Source: Prosthecobacter debontii
Lineage (GTDB): Bacteria; Verrucomicrobiota; Verrucomicrobiia; Verrucomicrobiales; Akkermansiaceae
Assembly (NCBI GenBank): GCA_945885485.1
Contig: CAMCYT010000001.1
Location: 1 to 47,218 of the forward strand
DNA: 47,218 nucleotides
Direction: 5' to 3'
The translations under genes were made by a program, and so were the position numbers. Positions 34,733-43,557 of the stretch are shown here, piece after piece. A model generated the notes under the pieces. The model was not told where the DNA came from. It saw only the letters and a program-made list of their open reading frames with translations, and searched no databases. Every line of letters starts with the position of its first letter. Within the stretch, counting starts at the first letter, position 1.

Positions 34733-34820
34733 GATGGCACTCGACAATGAACTCAAGGCTAGAGGAACAGTCGAGGCTAAATATACCGACAGGCATGGCT
34801 ATCGGCGGGGAGTTGTAGGA

Positions 34821-35780
34821 TCATTCGACGACGTCTTCCCACCATGGAGTGAAATCAGGGTCGGTGGTGAAATCGGAAATGGCCTCGAGTTCTTCCAAAT
34901 GTTCCGGCGATGGGTCGGAGCCGTTATCGTTGGCTTGTAGTGCATAGGTGGAAACCATGACGAAGGGCAGGAAAGCCGCCAACCAGGTCGGGGCGTGTTT
35001 GTGAGCGTATAGCAAAGCTTCGTCTGGGCCGCCCATCGAATACAGCTCAGGTTGTTCCATTTCCATGATGCCCGGCATGGTCATGATCAAGCCGACGTAG
35101 GGGTTTGCCTTTATGGCGCTCTTCATGGCCTTATCCACGACAGGGAAATTTTTTCCAAAAAACTTTTTGAATCCCGCAGTGTCCGATGGTTGTTGACGCT
35201 CGATTTCATCCATCCATGCATCTTCGAAATCCTCCATCGCGACCATGATTTCCAAGAGGGCGGTGCCGTAGGCGAGACTTGTATCCGTTTCGACGATGTT
35301 ATCTAAACGTTTGAGCATGGCTCTGGCGTCGGCGGTTTGATTCAGCACGATGTAATCGTGAAGTAGGTCGCCGCGAACGCCTTGGTTGTCGCCGGGGTTG
35401 AGGCGGAGCATTTCCTCATAGATTTCGACGGCTTGTTCGAGCTCATCCGTTGCATCGTAAAAAATAGCGAGGTCGTGGAGGAGGCACATGAAATCGCGGG
35501 CTTCGATGTGTCCCCAAATTCCATCTTCAGGATCGACCGAAGCGATGAGTTCGGCATGCAATTCCCGACCATGATCGGCGCCTTTTTTGAGAAGAGTGAT
35601 GGCATCTTCATCCGTATCCGCGAGTTCGGAAAGGATCTGCCAAGCGCCCAAGCAATAAGGGCTGATCGCGAGTGCCTGTTCAGCGGCATTTTTCAAAACC
35701 TTATCACTCGCATCATCGTGCAGAGCGGAGAGGATTTCCTCGGCACGAGCCATATCACTGGAAATTTTGGGATTCATCAA
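34821..35780 (-). CDS. TPR-containing acidic protein, unknown function
   Basis: 319 residues, acidic (many D/E), no signal peptide. Helical pairs of TPR type: KVLKNAAEQALAISPYCLGA and DELEQAVEIYEEMLRLNPGD. The C-terminal third (KAIKANPYVGLIMTMPG-like segment, then EALLYAHKHAPTWLAAFLP) resembles ST7/tetratricopeptide proteins of unknown role. Its start codon overlaps the carB stop (ATG at 35780, TGA-type overlap), so it is translated with carB. Confidence 0.75.
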   Translation of the reverse strand: MMNPKISSDMARAEEILSALHDDASDKVLKNAAEQALAISPYCLGAWQILSELADTDEDAITLLKKGADHGRELHAELIASVDPEDGIWGHIEARDFMCLLHDLAIFYDATDELEQAVEIYEEMLRLNPGDNQGVRGDLLHDYIVLNQTADARAMLKRLDNIVETDTSLAYGTALLEIMVAMEDFEDAWMDEIERQQPSDTAGFKKFFGKNFPVVDKAMKSAIKANPYVGLIMTMPGIMEMEQPELYSMGGPDEALLYAHKHAPTWLAAFLPFVMVSTYALQANDNGSDPSPEHLEELEAISDFTTDPDFTPWWEDVVE

Positions 35781-38700
35781 GCGTGGTATTCTTGGATGCT
35801 CTTCACGGTGAGATCGGATTCCTTGAGTGAACGTATGGCTTTTACTGAGGCTTCGGCGGCGGCCATGTTAGTGGCGTAGGAAATTTTCTGAGCGATCGCG
35901 GTGGAGCGGATCAGAATTTCATCGGCGCGGGACTCGTGAGTGGCGGGTGTGTTGATGAGGAAATGGATCTCGCCGTTCTTCATCATGTCGATGACGTTCG
36001 GGCGAGCTTGCTCGAGAACTTTGTAAACCCGGTCGGCGGGGATTCCAGCTTCGGCGAGTTTCGCGAGAGTCCCGCCGGTGGATACGATTTTGAAACCGAG
36101 TTCATGCAGGCCGCGGGCGACGACGATGGCGCGTTCTTTATCGCGATCTGCGACGGAGAAGAAAACGGTGCCTTCTTTCGGGAGTGGGTTGAAGGCGGCG
36201 ATCTGGGATTTGGCGTAGGCCATGCCCCAATCTTTATCGATGCCCATCACCTCACCAGTGGATTTCATCTCCGGGCCGAGCACGATGTCGATGCCTGGGA
36301 AGCGGTTCCATGGGAACACGGCTTCTTTCACGGAGATATGGCTGGGGATGATAGTTTTCGTATAACCCATATCGACAAGTTTTTCTCCGACCATGATTTT
36401 GGCGGCGAGCTTGGCTAGGGAGACACCGGTGGCTTTCGAGACAAAAGGTACAGTCCGAGAAGCGCGAGGATTGACCTCGATGACGTAGAGTTCTTCGTCT
36501 TTCACAGCGAACTGGATGTTCATTAAGCCACGAACTTCGAGTTCGCGAGCGAGGTCTTTAGCGGCTTTTTCGATTTGAGCTTTGATGTTGTCCGAGATTG
36601 AGAAGGCGGGAATGACGCAAGCGGAGTCGCCAGAATGAATACCGGCTTGCTCGATGTGCTGCATGATCGCGCCGACGACGGAGGTTTCACCATCGCTGAT
36701 GCAATCGACATCAATTTCGGTGGCGTTATCGAGGAAACGATCGACAAGCACAGGGCGCTCAGGAGAGGCGGTGACCGCCTCGCGCATGTAGGTGGAGAGT
36801 TCGGAGTCCCGGTAGACGATCATCATCGCGCGGCCGCCAAGAACGAAGGATGGTCTAACAAGAACTGGGTAGCCGATGCGGTTGGCGACGACTATGGCTT
36901 CTGCCTCGTTGGTGGCGGTTCCGGCTTCGGCTTGTTTGAGATGAAGTTTATCTAACAGCGCGGAGAAAAACTTGCGGTCTTCGGCCTGCTCGATGGATTT
37001 AGGTGAGGTGCCGATGATGGGAACGCCGTGGCGTTCGAGATCCGCAGCGAGGTTGAGTGGAGTTTGACCGCCGAACTGGACGATCACGCCGTAGGGTTTT
37101 TCTTGATCGCAGATATTGAGAACGTCTTCAAGTGTAAGGGGCTCGAAGAAAAGTTTGTCTGAAGTGTCGTAGTCGGTGGAGACTGTCTCAGGGTTGGAGT
37201 TCACCATGATCGTCTCGTAGCCGAGCTCTTTGAGCGCGAAGGCGGCGTGGACGCAGCAGTAATCGAACTCGATACCCTGGCCAATTCTGTTAGGTCCGCC
37301 ACCGAGGATGATGATTTTCTTTTTGTTGGACTGGCGCGCTTCGTTTTCATCGCCGTAGGTGGAGTAGAAATACGGAGTGTAAGCTTCGAACTCCGCGGCG
37401 CAGGTATCGACGAGGCGATAGGTTGGGATGACGCCGTGTTTTTTGCGGAGTGCGCGGACTTCGTCTTCGGTGGAATTCCATGCTTTGGCAAGCTGGCGGT
37501 CGGAAAATCCGAGTTTTTTGAGACGGCGCAATTCGCCCGAAGATGCGGGCGGGGCGCCCGCGCTCCCATTGAGTGAGCTCCCTTCTTCAGCGATCTGTTG
37601 GAGATGGCGTAGGAACCATGGATCGATCGCAGTAGCGGCGTGGACATCGTCGAGCGTCCAGCCATTCACGAAAGCGGTTTGCAGCCAGAAAATGCGTTCG
37701 GCGTTGGGAATTTGGAGTTTGCGGGTGATCTCGTCTTTGGTCGGCGCTTTCGGGTCTTTGTTGTCGAAGCCGAAGCCCCATCGTCCCGTTTCGAGGGAGC
37801 GCAAGCATTTCTGCATGGACTCTTTGAACGTGCGGCCGATGGACATCGCTTCGCCGACCGACTTCATCGAAGTGGTAAGTACGGGATTTGCTGTAGGAAA
37901 CTTTTCGAAGGTGAAACGCGGGATCTTGGTGACCACGTAGTCGATGGTTGGCTCGAAGGATGCGGGGGTGACGCGGGTGATGTCATTGGGGAGTTCGTCA
38001 AGCGTGTAGCCGACGGCGAGTTTCGCAGCAATTTTTGCAATCGGGAATCCGGTTGCTTTGGAGGCTAGAGCGGATGAGCGGGAAACGCGTGGGTTCATCT
38101 CGATGACGATCATGCGGCCGGTTTTAGGATCGGTGGCGAACTGGATATTAGAACCACCGGTTTCGACGCCGATCTCGCGGATCACGGCGAACGATGCGTC
38201 GCGCATGATTTGGTATTCGCGATCTGTTAGGGTTTGGATCGGCGCGACGGTGATGGAATCTCCGGTGTGCACGCCCATGGGGTCGAGGTTTTCGATGGAA
38301 CAGATGACCACGCAGTTGTCGGCGCGGTCGCGCATGACTTCCATTTCGAATTCTTTCCAACCGAGTAAAGATTCATCGATGAGAACTTCTGAAACCGGCG
38401 AGAGATCGAGGCCGCGGTGGACGATTTCCTCGAATTCTTCTTTGTTGTAAGCGATGCCGCCGCCTTGGCCGCCTAGGGTGAAGGCGGGGCGGACGATGAG
38501 TGGGAGAGTGCCGATATCGTCTGCGACTTTTTTCGCTTCTTCCATCGTGCGGGCGATTCCGGAGCGAGGCATATCGAGGCCGATTTTTTCCATCGCTTCT
38601 TTGAAAAGGTGGCGGTCTTCGCCTTTGTCGATCGCTTCGGCATTTGCGCCTATCATACGGACGCCGTGTTTATCGAGGACGCCGGATTTGAAAAGTGACA

Positions 38701-38998
38701 TCGAGGTGTTGAGCGCGGTCTGGCCACCGAGGGTAGGGAGAAGCGCATCGGGTTTCTCGCGGATGATGATTTTTTCAACCACTTCGGGAGTGATGGGCTC
38801 GATGTAAGTGCGGTGTGCGAACTCCGGATCGGTCATGATCGTGGCGGGGTTCGAGTTCACCAAAATAACCTCATATCCTTCCTCTTTGAGCGCTTTGCAG
38901 GCTTGGACTCCGGAGTAATCGAATTCGCAGCCTTGGCCGATAACGATGGGGCCGGAGCCGATGACGAGAATTTTGCGGATTGAGGTGTCTTTAGGCAT
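35777..38998 (-). CDS. carB: Carbamoyl-phosphate synthase large subunit
   Basis: 1073 residues, full length. Two ATP-grasp halves: GSGPIVIGQGCEFDYSG at the N-terminus and GGGPNRIGQGIEFDYCC near residue 560 are the paired starts; VLVRPSFVLGGRAMMIV is in the second. The last 130 residues are the MGS-like allosteric domain (KIVSTGGTLAKLAEAGIPAD). It makes carbamoyl phosphate for pyrimidines and arginine. No carA is adjacent. Near residue 480 an extra stretch NGSAGAPPASSG breaks the oligomerisation domain; it is encoded by a palindromic repeat (see the repeat entry at 37534-37575). Sites of CTGTTAG at 36951, 37287 and 38224. Confidence 0.95.
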   Translation of the reverse strand: MPKDTSIRKILVIGSGPIVIGQGCEFDYSGVQACKALKEEGYEVILVNSNPATIMTDPEFAHRTYIEPITPEVVEKIIIREKPDALLPTLGGQTALNTSMSLFKSGVLDKHGVRMIGANAEAIDKGEDRHLFKEAMEKIGLDMPRSGIARTMEEAKKVADDIGTLPLIVRPAFTLGGQGGGIAYNKEEFEEIVHRGLDLSPVSEVLIDESLLGWKEFEMEVMRDRADNCVVICSIENLDPMGVHTGDSITVAPIQTLTDREYQIMRDASFAVIREIGVETGGSNIQFATDPKTGRMIVIEMNPRVSRSSALASKATGFPIAKIAAKLAVGYTLDELPNDITRVTPASFEPTIDYVVTKIPRFTFEKFPTANPVLTTSMKSVGEAMSIGRTFKESMQKCLRSLETGRWGFGFDNKDPKAPTKDEITRKLQIPNAERIFWLQTAFVNGWTLDDVHAATAIDPWFLRHLQQIAEEGSSLNGSAGAPPASSGELRRLKKLGFSDRQLAKAWNSTEDEVRALRKKHGVIPTYRLVDTCAAEFEAYTPYFYSTYGDENEARQSNKKKIIILGGGPNRIGQGIEFDYCCVHAAFALKELGYETIMVNSNPETVSTDYDTSDKLFFEPLTLEDVLNICDQEKPYGVIVQFGGQTPLNLAADLERHGVPIIGTSPKSIEQAEDRKFFSALLDKLHLKQAEAGTATNEAEAIVVANRIGYPVLVRPSFVLGGRAMMIVYRDSELSTYMREAVTASPERPVLVDRFLDNATEIDVDCISDGETSVVGAIMQHIEQAGIHSGDSACVIPAFSISDNIKAQIEKAAKDLARELEVRGLMNIQFAVKDEELYVIEVNPRASRTVPFVSKATGVSLAKLAAKIMVGEKLVDMGYTKTIIPSHISVKEAVFPWNRFPGIDIVLGPEMKSTGEVMGIDKDWGMAYAKSQIAAFNPLPKEGTVFFSVADRDKERAIVVARGLHELGFKIVSTGGTLAKLAEAGIPADRVYKVLEQARPNVIDMMKNGEIHFLINTPATHESRADEILIRSTAIAQKISYATNMAAAEASVKAIRSLKESDLTVKSIQEYHA
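37534..37575 (-). repeat. Palindromic repeat inserted in frame in carB
   Basis: The core is a near-perfect stem GCGGGCG-GGG-CGCCCGC (37545-37561) next to CGCTCCCATTGAG. On the minus strand it starts AATGGGAGCGCGGGCG and is translated NGSAGAPPAS. The sequence AATGGGAGCG is shared with the intergenic repeats at 4318-4341 and 7931-7953. The insertion is in frame and in a surface linker, so carB should still work. Confidence 0.65.
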
Positions 38999-39016
38999 GT
39001 TGCGCGTGCGAGGTGG

Positions 39017-39202
39017 TTAAACTTTCAGGGGTGTGACAGGGGATCGCCAAATTGTAAAGGCGAGTTGCGCAACATTTCCACAAAATGGGAAAAATTTCGT
39101 TTTTACCGCCGTTCGGCAAGTTTCCAAGAGTCTGGTCTTTGTTGCAGCAACTTCCTCAGAGATTTCTTCAAGGCATTCTTTGAGTTCGTTGAAGTCATGC
39201 AT
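39017..39202 (-). CDS. Possible small protein, 61 residues
   Basis: An ATG at 39202, two bases after the acs stop, opens 61 codons. The first half (ELKECLEEISEEVAATKTRL) looks like a real amphipathic helix; the second half has no clear character and ends in the carB leader. No ribosome site is clear and no family is recognised. It could be a leader peptide or chance. Confidence 0.25.
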   Translation of the reverse strand: MHDFNELKECLEEISEEVAATKTRLLETCRTAVKTKFFPFCGNVAQLAFTIWRSPVTPLKV

Positions 39203-39204
39203 GA

Positions 39205-41181
39205 CTATTTTTTCACAAGCGTCTTGAGATGATCGATGACGCTCATGTCGTCGAGGGTCGTGACGCTGCCAGAAATGACGCCGGTGGTGACGAGTTCTTT
39301 GAGGAGGCGGCGGATGATTTTCCCAGAGCGGGTTTTTGGCAGGGCGGGAGTGAAATAGACATCGTCGGGTTTGGCGATCGCGCCGATCACTTTACCGACG
39401 TGATTACGGAGTTCGTTTTCGAGAGCAATGTTAGAATCGTAACCCATTTTTAAGGTCACGAAGCAGGCGACTGCCTGACCTTTGAGATCATGCGGACGAC
39501 CGACGACGGCTGCCTCTGCAACGGCTGGGTGAGCAACGAGGGCGGATTCGATTTCCGCGGTTCCGAGGCGGTGGCCGGAAACGTTGAGCACGTCATCGAG
39601 GCGACCGATGATCCAGAAATTGCCTTTTTTATCGCGGCGTGCGCCGTCGCCAGCGGTGTAGATTCCTGGATAATCCGAGAAGTAGGTTTTTTTGAACCGT
39701 GCTTTGTCGCCATAAATCGTGCGGGTCATGGACGGCCATGGTTTACGAATCACGAGGCGGCCATCGACGTTCGGTGGGCATTCCTTTCCAGCATCGTCGA
39801 GGATGGCGGCATCGATTCCGAAGAACGGGCGGGTCGCGGTTCCGGGAATGCAGGTGGTTGCGCCGGGGATGGGTGAAATGAGGATGGCACCGGTTTCGGT
39901 TTGCCACCAGGTATCGACAATCGGGCAGCGGCCGCCACCGATTTTTTCGTGATACCAGTGCCAGGCTTCTGGGTTGATCGGTTCGCCGACCGAACCTAAC
40001 AAGCGCAGCGATGAGAGATCGTGATTTTCAGGAAACGCGTCGCCGGCTTTAATGAAGGCGCGGATCGCGGTTGGGGCTGTGTAGAAAATGGTGACGCGGT
40101 GTTGCTCGATCATTTTCCAGAAGCGGCCGAAGTCTGGCTCGTTCGGCGCGCCTTCATACATGACTTGGGTCGCGCCGTTGGCGAGTGGCCCGTAAACGAT
40201 GTAGGAGTGGCCGGTGATCCAGCCGACATCGGCGGTGCACCAGTAAACATCTTCATCGCGCATATCGAAGATGTATTTGCAAGTGGAGTAAGTGCCGGTG
40301 AGGTAACCGCCCGAAGTATGAAGAATGCCTTTGGGTTTTCCGGTGGAGCCAGAGGTATAGAGGATGAAAAGCGGATGCTCGGAATCGAATCCTTTCGGCT
40401 CGTGTTTCGCGGAGGCGGAGGCCATTTCATCGTGCCACCAAAGATCGCGCTTCGCGTCCATAGAAACTTCATTTCCGGTGCGATTGACGACGAAGATGTT
40501 TTTGACCTTCTTGTATTTTTTCAGCGCTTCATCGACGGCGGGTTTGAGCGCAACGATTTTTCCGCGACGCCAGCCACCATCTGCGGTGATGACGGCGGTT
40601 GCTCCGGAGTCTTCTAGACGATCGAGGATGGCTTCTGAAGCGAAGCCACCGAACACGACGTTGTGCACCGCGCCGATGCGGGCGCAGGCGAGCATGGCGA
40701 TAGCGGCTTCGGGAATCATCGGCATGTAGATGAGCACGCGGTCGCCGGCTTTCACTCCGCGAGTGAGGAGGACGTTGGCGAATTTGCAGACTTCGCGGTG
40801 GAGCTGCGAGTAGGTGATCGTACGGGTATCACCGGGTTCGCCTTCAAAAATGATCGCGGCTTTGTTCGCGCGCGGGCCTTTCGCGTGGCGATCTACACAG
40901 TTTTCCGCGACGTTGATTTTCCCGCCGGTAAACCATTTCGCATCCGGGCATTTCCAATCGAGAACTTTGGTAAAAGGCTTTTGCCAATGAAGCTCTTTTG
41001 CCTCGGTTGCCCAAAATTTTTCCGGTTTCTCGATGGAGGATTTATAAAGCTTTTCGTAGGCGGCCATGGAACCGATGCGGGCCTTTTTCGAGAACTCTGC
41101 GGAAGGCTTGTAAGAAGCGGTCAGAGCTGCGCTGTGATCGGAAGTTTGTTGTTTGGCGGATTTGGATTTTTTGGAACTCAT
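39205..41181 (-). CDS. acs: Acetyl-CoA synthetase
   Basis: 658 residues, full length. The phosphate loop is ILYTSGSTGKPKGILHT (about residue 270), the acetyl pocket has VDTWWQTETGAILISPIPG, and the C-terminal swinging domain has GRLDDVLNVSGHRLGTAEIE. The last part contains PKTRSGKIIRRLLKE, whose Lys is the usual acetylation control site. It converts acetate, ATP and CoA to acetyl-CoA. It is a single gene with a Ser/Lys-rich N-terminal tail (MSSKKSKSAKQQTSDH) not seen in most members. Confidence 0.95.
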   Translation of the reverse strand: MSSKKSKSAKQQTSDHSAALTASYKPSAEFSKKARIGSMAAYEKLYKSSIEKPEKFWATEAKELHWQKPFTKVLDWKCPDAKWFTGGKINVAENCVDRHAKGPRANKAAIIFEGEPGDTRTITYSQLHREVCKFANVLLTRGVKAGDRVLIYMPMIPEAAIAMLACARIGAVHNVVFGGFASEAILDRLEDSGATAVITADGGWRRGKIVALKPAVDEALKKYKKVKNIFVVNRTGNEVSMDAKRDLWWHDEMASASAKHEPKGFDSEHPLFILYTSGSTGKPKGILHTSGGYLTGTYSTCKYIFDMRDEDVYWCTADVGWITGHSYIVYGPLANGATQVMYEGAPNEPDFGRFWKMIEQHRVTIFYTAPTAIRAFIKAGDAFPENHDLSSLRLLGSVGEPINPEAWHWYHEKIGGGRCPIVDTWWQTETGAILISPIPGATTCIPGTATRPFFGIDAAILDDAGKECPPNVDGRLVIRKPWPSMTRTIYGDKARFKKTYFSDYPGIYTAGDGARRDKKGNFWIIGRLDDVLNVSGHRLGTAEIESALVAHPAVAEAAVVGRPHDLKGQAVACFVTLKMGYDSNIALENELRNHVGKVIGAIAKPDDVYFTPALPKTRSGKIIRRLLKELVTTGVISGSVTTLDDMSVIDHLKTLVKK

Positions 41182-41262
41182 GGTGTGCAGTGGGGATGCA
41201 GACTAGAGAGCAGATTGCAACTGGGCAATGCCATAGTGAAGGGTTACCGAGCTGGTTTTTGG

Positions 41263-42090
41263 TTACTGTTCCGCGCGCTTTTCAAGTTCACCACGCAGGC
41301 CCCCTGGGCGGTCTGTGATAAGAAAATTCACACCACGTGTCACCGCTCGCGCCGCGGATTCAGGCGTGTTTATCGTCCAACTGGCGAGTATTTGATTTTC
41401 CCCAGCTATTTTGGAGAGCCATTTCGCTGGGATCGACTCTTGTTCTTTGTATGCCAATCCCTGGGAACCGCTGGACTTGATGATCTCGAGGTATTTGTCC
41501 GCTTGGCCGGTTTTGTTGAAATCGCTGAGCGCGTGAAGCAAGCAAGCGCGGTATTCAGGCATGATTTCCCGGCATTTTTTGATCACATTAGCGTCGAACG
41601 AAATGAGAACCACGCGGGTTGAATCGGCTTTTTTCAAGCGAAGGATTTCCGCAATGGGCTGGACGATTTTATCGGTATCTTTGATCTCTAGAAGAAACCA
41701 TTTTTCCTTGGGTAGTTCATCCAGGACATCACCTAGCAGGGGAAGGGGCTCGCCTTTGAACTTCGGATCTTTCCATGATCCGTATTCTAGCTTACGCAAT
41801 TCCGCGAGCGTGCTTTTTCCCACGGGCAAATTTTCAGATCCGGTTCTCTTGGTGTCTTTATCATGGATACAAACGATCTGGCCGTCTTTGCTCAGGAAAA
41901 AGTCCCCCTCAATCCCATCCGCACCCTGCTGCCACGCCAAACGAAACGCCGACATGGTGTTCTCTGGCGCGTCATGCGACGCACCGCGATGCGCGATGAA
42001 TTTCGGAAGCTCCAGCGCAAGGGATCCACACATGGAAATCGCGGGACGCGCGATGCCTAATATAATACGACCGAAGAGCTGAGGAAACAT
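41263..42090 (-). CDS. Glycerophosphodiester phosphodiesterase family protein
   Basis: 275 residues. FIAHRGASHDAPENTMSAF holds the first catalytic His and R-G motif, EGDFFLSKDGQIVCIHD the metal-binding E-x-D and second His, and LLEIKDTDKI the third acidic ligand. These enzymes release glycerol 3-phosphate from deacylated phospholipids. The N-terminal part (MFPQLFGRIILGIARPAI) could be a weak signal; a start at the internal Met near residue 20 is also possible, so export is uncertain. Confidence 0.85.
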   Translation of the reverse strand: MFPQLFGRIILGIARPAISMCGSLALELPKFIAHRGASHDAPENTMSAFRLAWQQGADGIEGDFFLSKDGQIVCIHDKDTKRTGSENLPVGKSTLAELRKLEYGSWKDPKFKGEPLPLLGDVLDELPKEKWFLLEIKDTDKIVQPIAEILRLKKADSTRVVLISFDANVIKKCREIMPEYRACLLHALSDFNKTGQADKYLEIIKSSGSQGLAYKEQESIPAKWLSKIAGENQILASWTINTPESAARAVTRGVNFLITDRPGGLRGELEKRAEQ

Positions 42091-42193
42091 AAGTTGTTTA
42101 AGATGCTATGTTTCCCTTACGGGTTTGCACATCATGGTTTTTCGCCCATTTTCACCTTTCCCATCCTTCCTTTCAGGCGTAGATATAAGCATC

Positions 42194-42511
42194 ATGAAAT
42201 TCATCTATCTCCTTCTGCCTGCTTTGTTCCTTGTTTCTTGTAAGACTGAGAAAAGCGAGAAAGCTCCAAGCGCAACTCCGATTGATGTGACAGAGACAAA
42301 GCCCGCCGCATCTGAGTTTGATGTGAAAGATGCGACTTCGCTGGTCGGCAAAAAACTGGAAGCTGTGCAGCCAGCGCTGGAGGCGGCGGAGATTCGTTTT
42401 CGGGTGATTGAAAAGGATGGTGAACCGCTTATTATGACGATGGATTACATCGAGGACCGTTTGAATTTCAAAATCAAAGCCGGGGTGATTGCCGAAGTTT
42501 CCAAAGGATGA
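42194..42511 (+). CDS. Lipoprotein with I78-inhibitor-like domain
   Basis: 105 residues from ATG 42194; the longer frame from 42125 adds residues before an obvious signal sequence. MKFIYLLLPALFLVSCKTEK is a lipoprotein signal with cleavage before Cys16. The C-terminal half (SLVGKKLEAVQPALEAAEIR, then TMDYIEDRLNFKIKAGVIAE) follows the peptidase inhibitor I78 pattern, in which h-G-K is followed by V-T-M-D-Y-x-x-D-R-L-N. Such proteins may bind secreted proteases, though many are uncharacterised. Convergent with the DppF-like gene at 42524. Confidence 0.65.
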   Translation: MKFIYLLLPALFLVSCKTEKSEKAPSATPIDVTETKPAASEFDVKDATSLVGKKLEAVQPALEAAEIRFRVIEKDGEPLIMTMDYIEDRLNFKIKAGVIAEVSKG

Positions 42512-42523
42512 AATGCTATGCGC

Positions 42524-43321
42524 TTAGGCGCTTCGGAGTTTTGGAATCGATGCGAGTAAGCGCTTTGTGTATGCATCTTTCGGTGAGTGAAACACTTCGC
42601 CTGCGGGGCCGACCTCGACGATTTTCCCCTGATACATCACGGCAATGCGATCCGCGATGTAATGCACCACGCCGAGGTCGTGCGAGATGAACACCATGGT
42701 CAGGCCGAGATTGCGCTGCAGATCTTTGAGGAGGTTGAGGATTTGGGATTGGATGGAAACATCGAGGGCGGAAACTGGTTCGTCGGCGATGATGAGTTTC
42801 GGCTCCGGGGCGAGCGCTCTGGCAATGGCGATCCGTTGGCGTTGGCCGCCGGAAAATTCATGCGGGTAACGTTTCATCTGACTGGCGTCCAAACCGACGG
42901 TTGCCATGAGTTCGGAAACTTTTTTTTCTAACTCCGTGCCTTTCATTTTCAGATGACGTTGGCGAACGGCCTCGGCGATGGTGGAGAAAACCGTCATGCG
43001 CGGATTGAGTGAAGCGTAGGGATCTTGGAAGACCATCTGGAAATCGAGGCGACGGCGGCGGACTTCGGAATGACTGAGGAGCGAAAGGTTTTCGCCATCT
43101 AACACAATCGACCCAGCGGTTGGGCGTATGAGCTGCATCAGCGTCCGGGAGAGCGTCGATTTTCCGCAGCCCGATTCCCCAACTAAGCCAAGGATCTCAC
43201 CTTTCTGAATTTCCAAAGAAACGCCATCGACTGCTTTGATGGTTTCTTTTTTAGAAGAGAGCATGCCTCCGCTGGCTTTCACGAAATGCTTTTCAAGATT
43301 TCTGATTTCCAAATACGCCAT
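42524..43321 (-). CDS. DppF/OppF-type ABC transporter ATPase (orphan)
   Basis: 265 residues from ATG 43321 (MAYLEIRNLEKHFVKASGGM); the open frame upstream crosses a dispersed repeat. Walker A GESGCGKST, Q-loop MVFQDPYASLNPRMTV (the DPYASLNPR segment is typical of DppF), signature FSGGQRQRIAIARAL, Walker B LIIADEPVSALD, and a short C-terminal oligopeptide motif with FHSPKDAYTKRLLASIP. It powers uptake of peptides or nickel-like ligands with partners DppB, C and D, none adjacent. The lone DppC-type gene at 20004 may be one partner. Confidence 0.9.
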   Translation of the reverse strand: MAYLEIRNLEKHFVKASGGMLSSKKETIKAVDGVSLEIQKGEILGLVGESGCGKSTLSRTLMQLIRPTAGSIVLDGENLSLLSHSEVRRRRLDFQMVFQDPYASLNPRMTVFSTIAEAVRQRHLKMKGTELEKKVSELMATVGLDASQMKRYPHEFSGGQRQRIAIARALAPEPKLIIADEPVSALDVSIQSQILNLLKDLQRNLGLTMVFISHDLGVVHYIADRIAVMYQGKIVEVGPAGEVFHSPKDAYTKRLLASIPKLRSA

Positions 43322-43388
43322 GCGAAGGAATGAAGCAGGAGCAGCACCAATCGGCAACGAAGTTCGTAAAGTCGAATCAAGGTTTCGG

Positions 43389-43548
43389 TTTTCACCGCAG
43401 AGGCGCAGAGGTCGGAGAGGGACGCAGAGAATTTGAATTGGGTAAAACATGAATCCTCACGACTCAAAGTTGGATCATCTTAAATATATCAGTTCACTGA
43501 ATTTCTCCTCCGCGATCCTCTCCGATCTCTGCGCCTCTGCGGTGAAAA
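43389..43548. repeat. Intergenic inverted repeat, CACCGCAGAGGCGCAGAG type
   Basis: Left arm 43389-43429 (TTTTCACCGCAGAGGCGCAG, then AG-G-TCGGAGAGG) and right arm 43517-43548 are complementary over about 30 bases with one mismatch; the loop is about 87 bases. The arms have a period of about nine to ten bases. It lies between the minus-strand RsuA/RluB-type gene and the DppF-like gene and could end or process the upstream transcript. Confidence 0.75.
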
Positions 43549-43557
43549 TCTCCCAAA

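Noticed and set aside
40663..41622. 319-codon plus-strand frame opposite acs and the GDPD gene
   Set aside because: Crosses two well-supported minus-strand genes and shows no family pattern.
43322..43450. Upstream start of the DppF-like frame
   Set aside because: The extra 43 residues are encoded by an arm of a dispersed inverted repeat.
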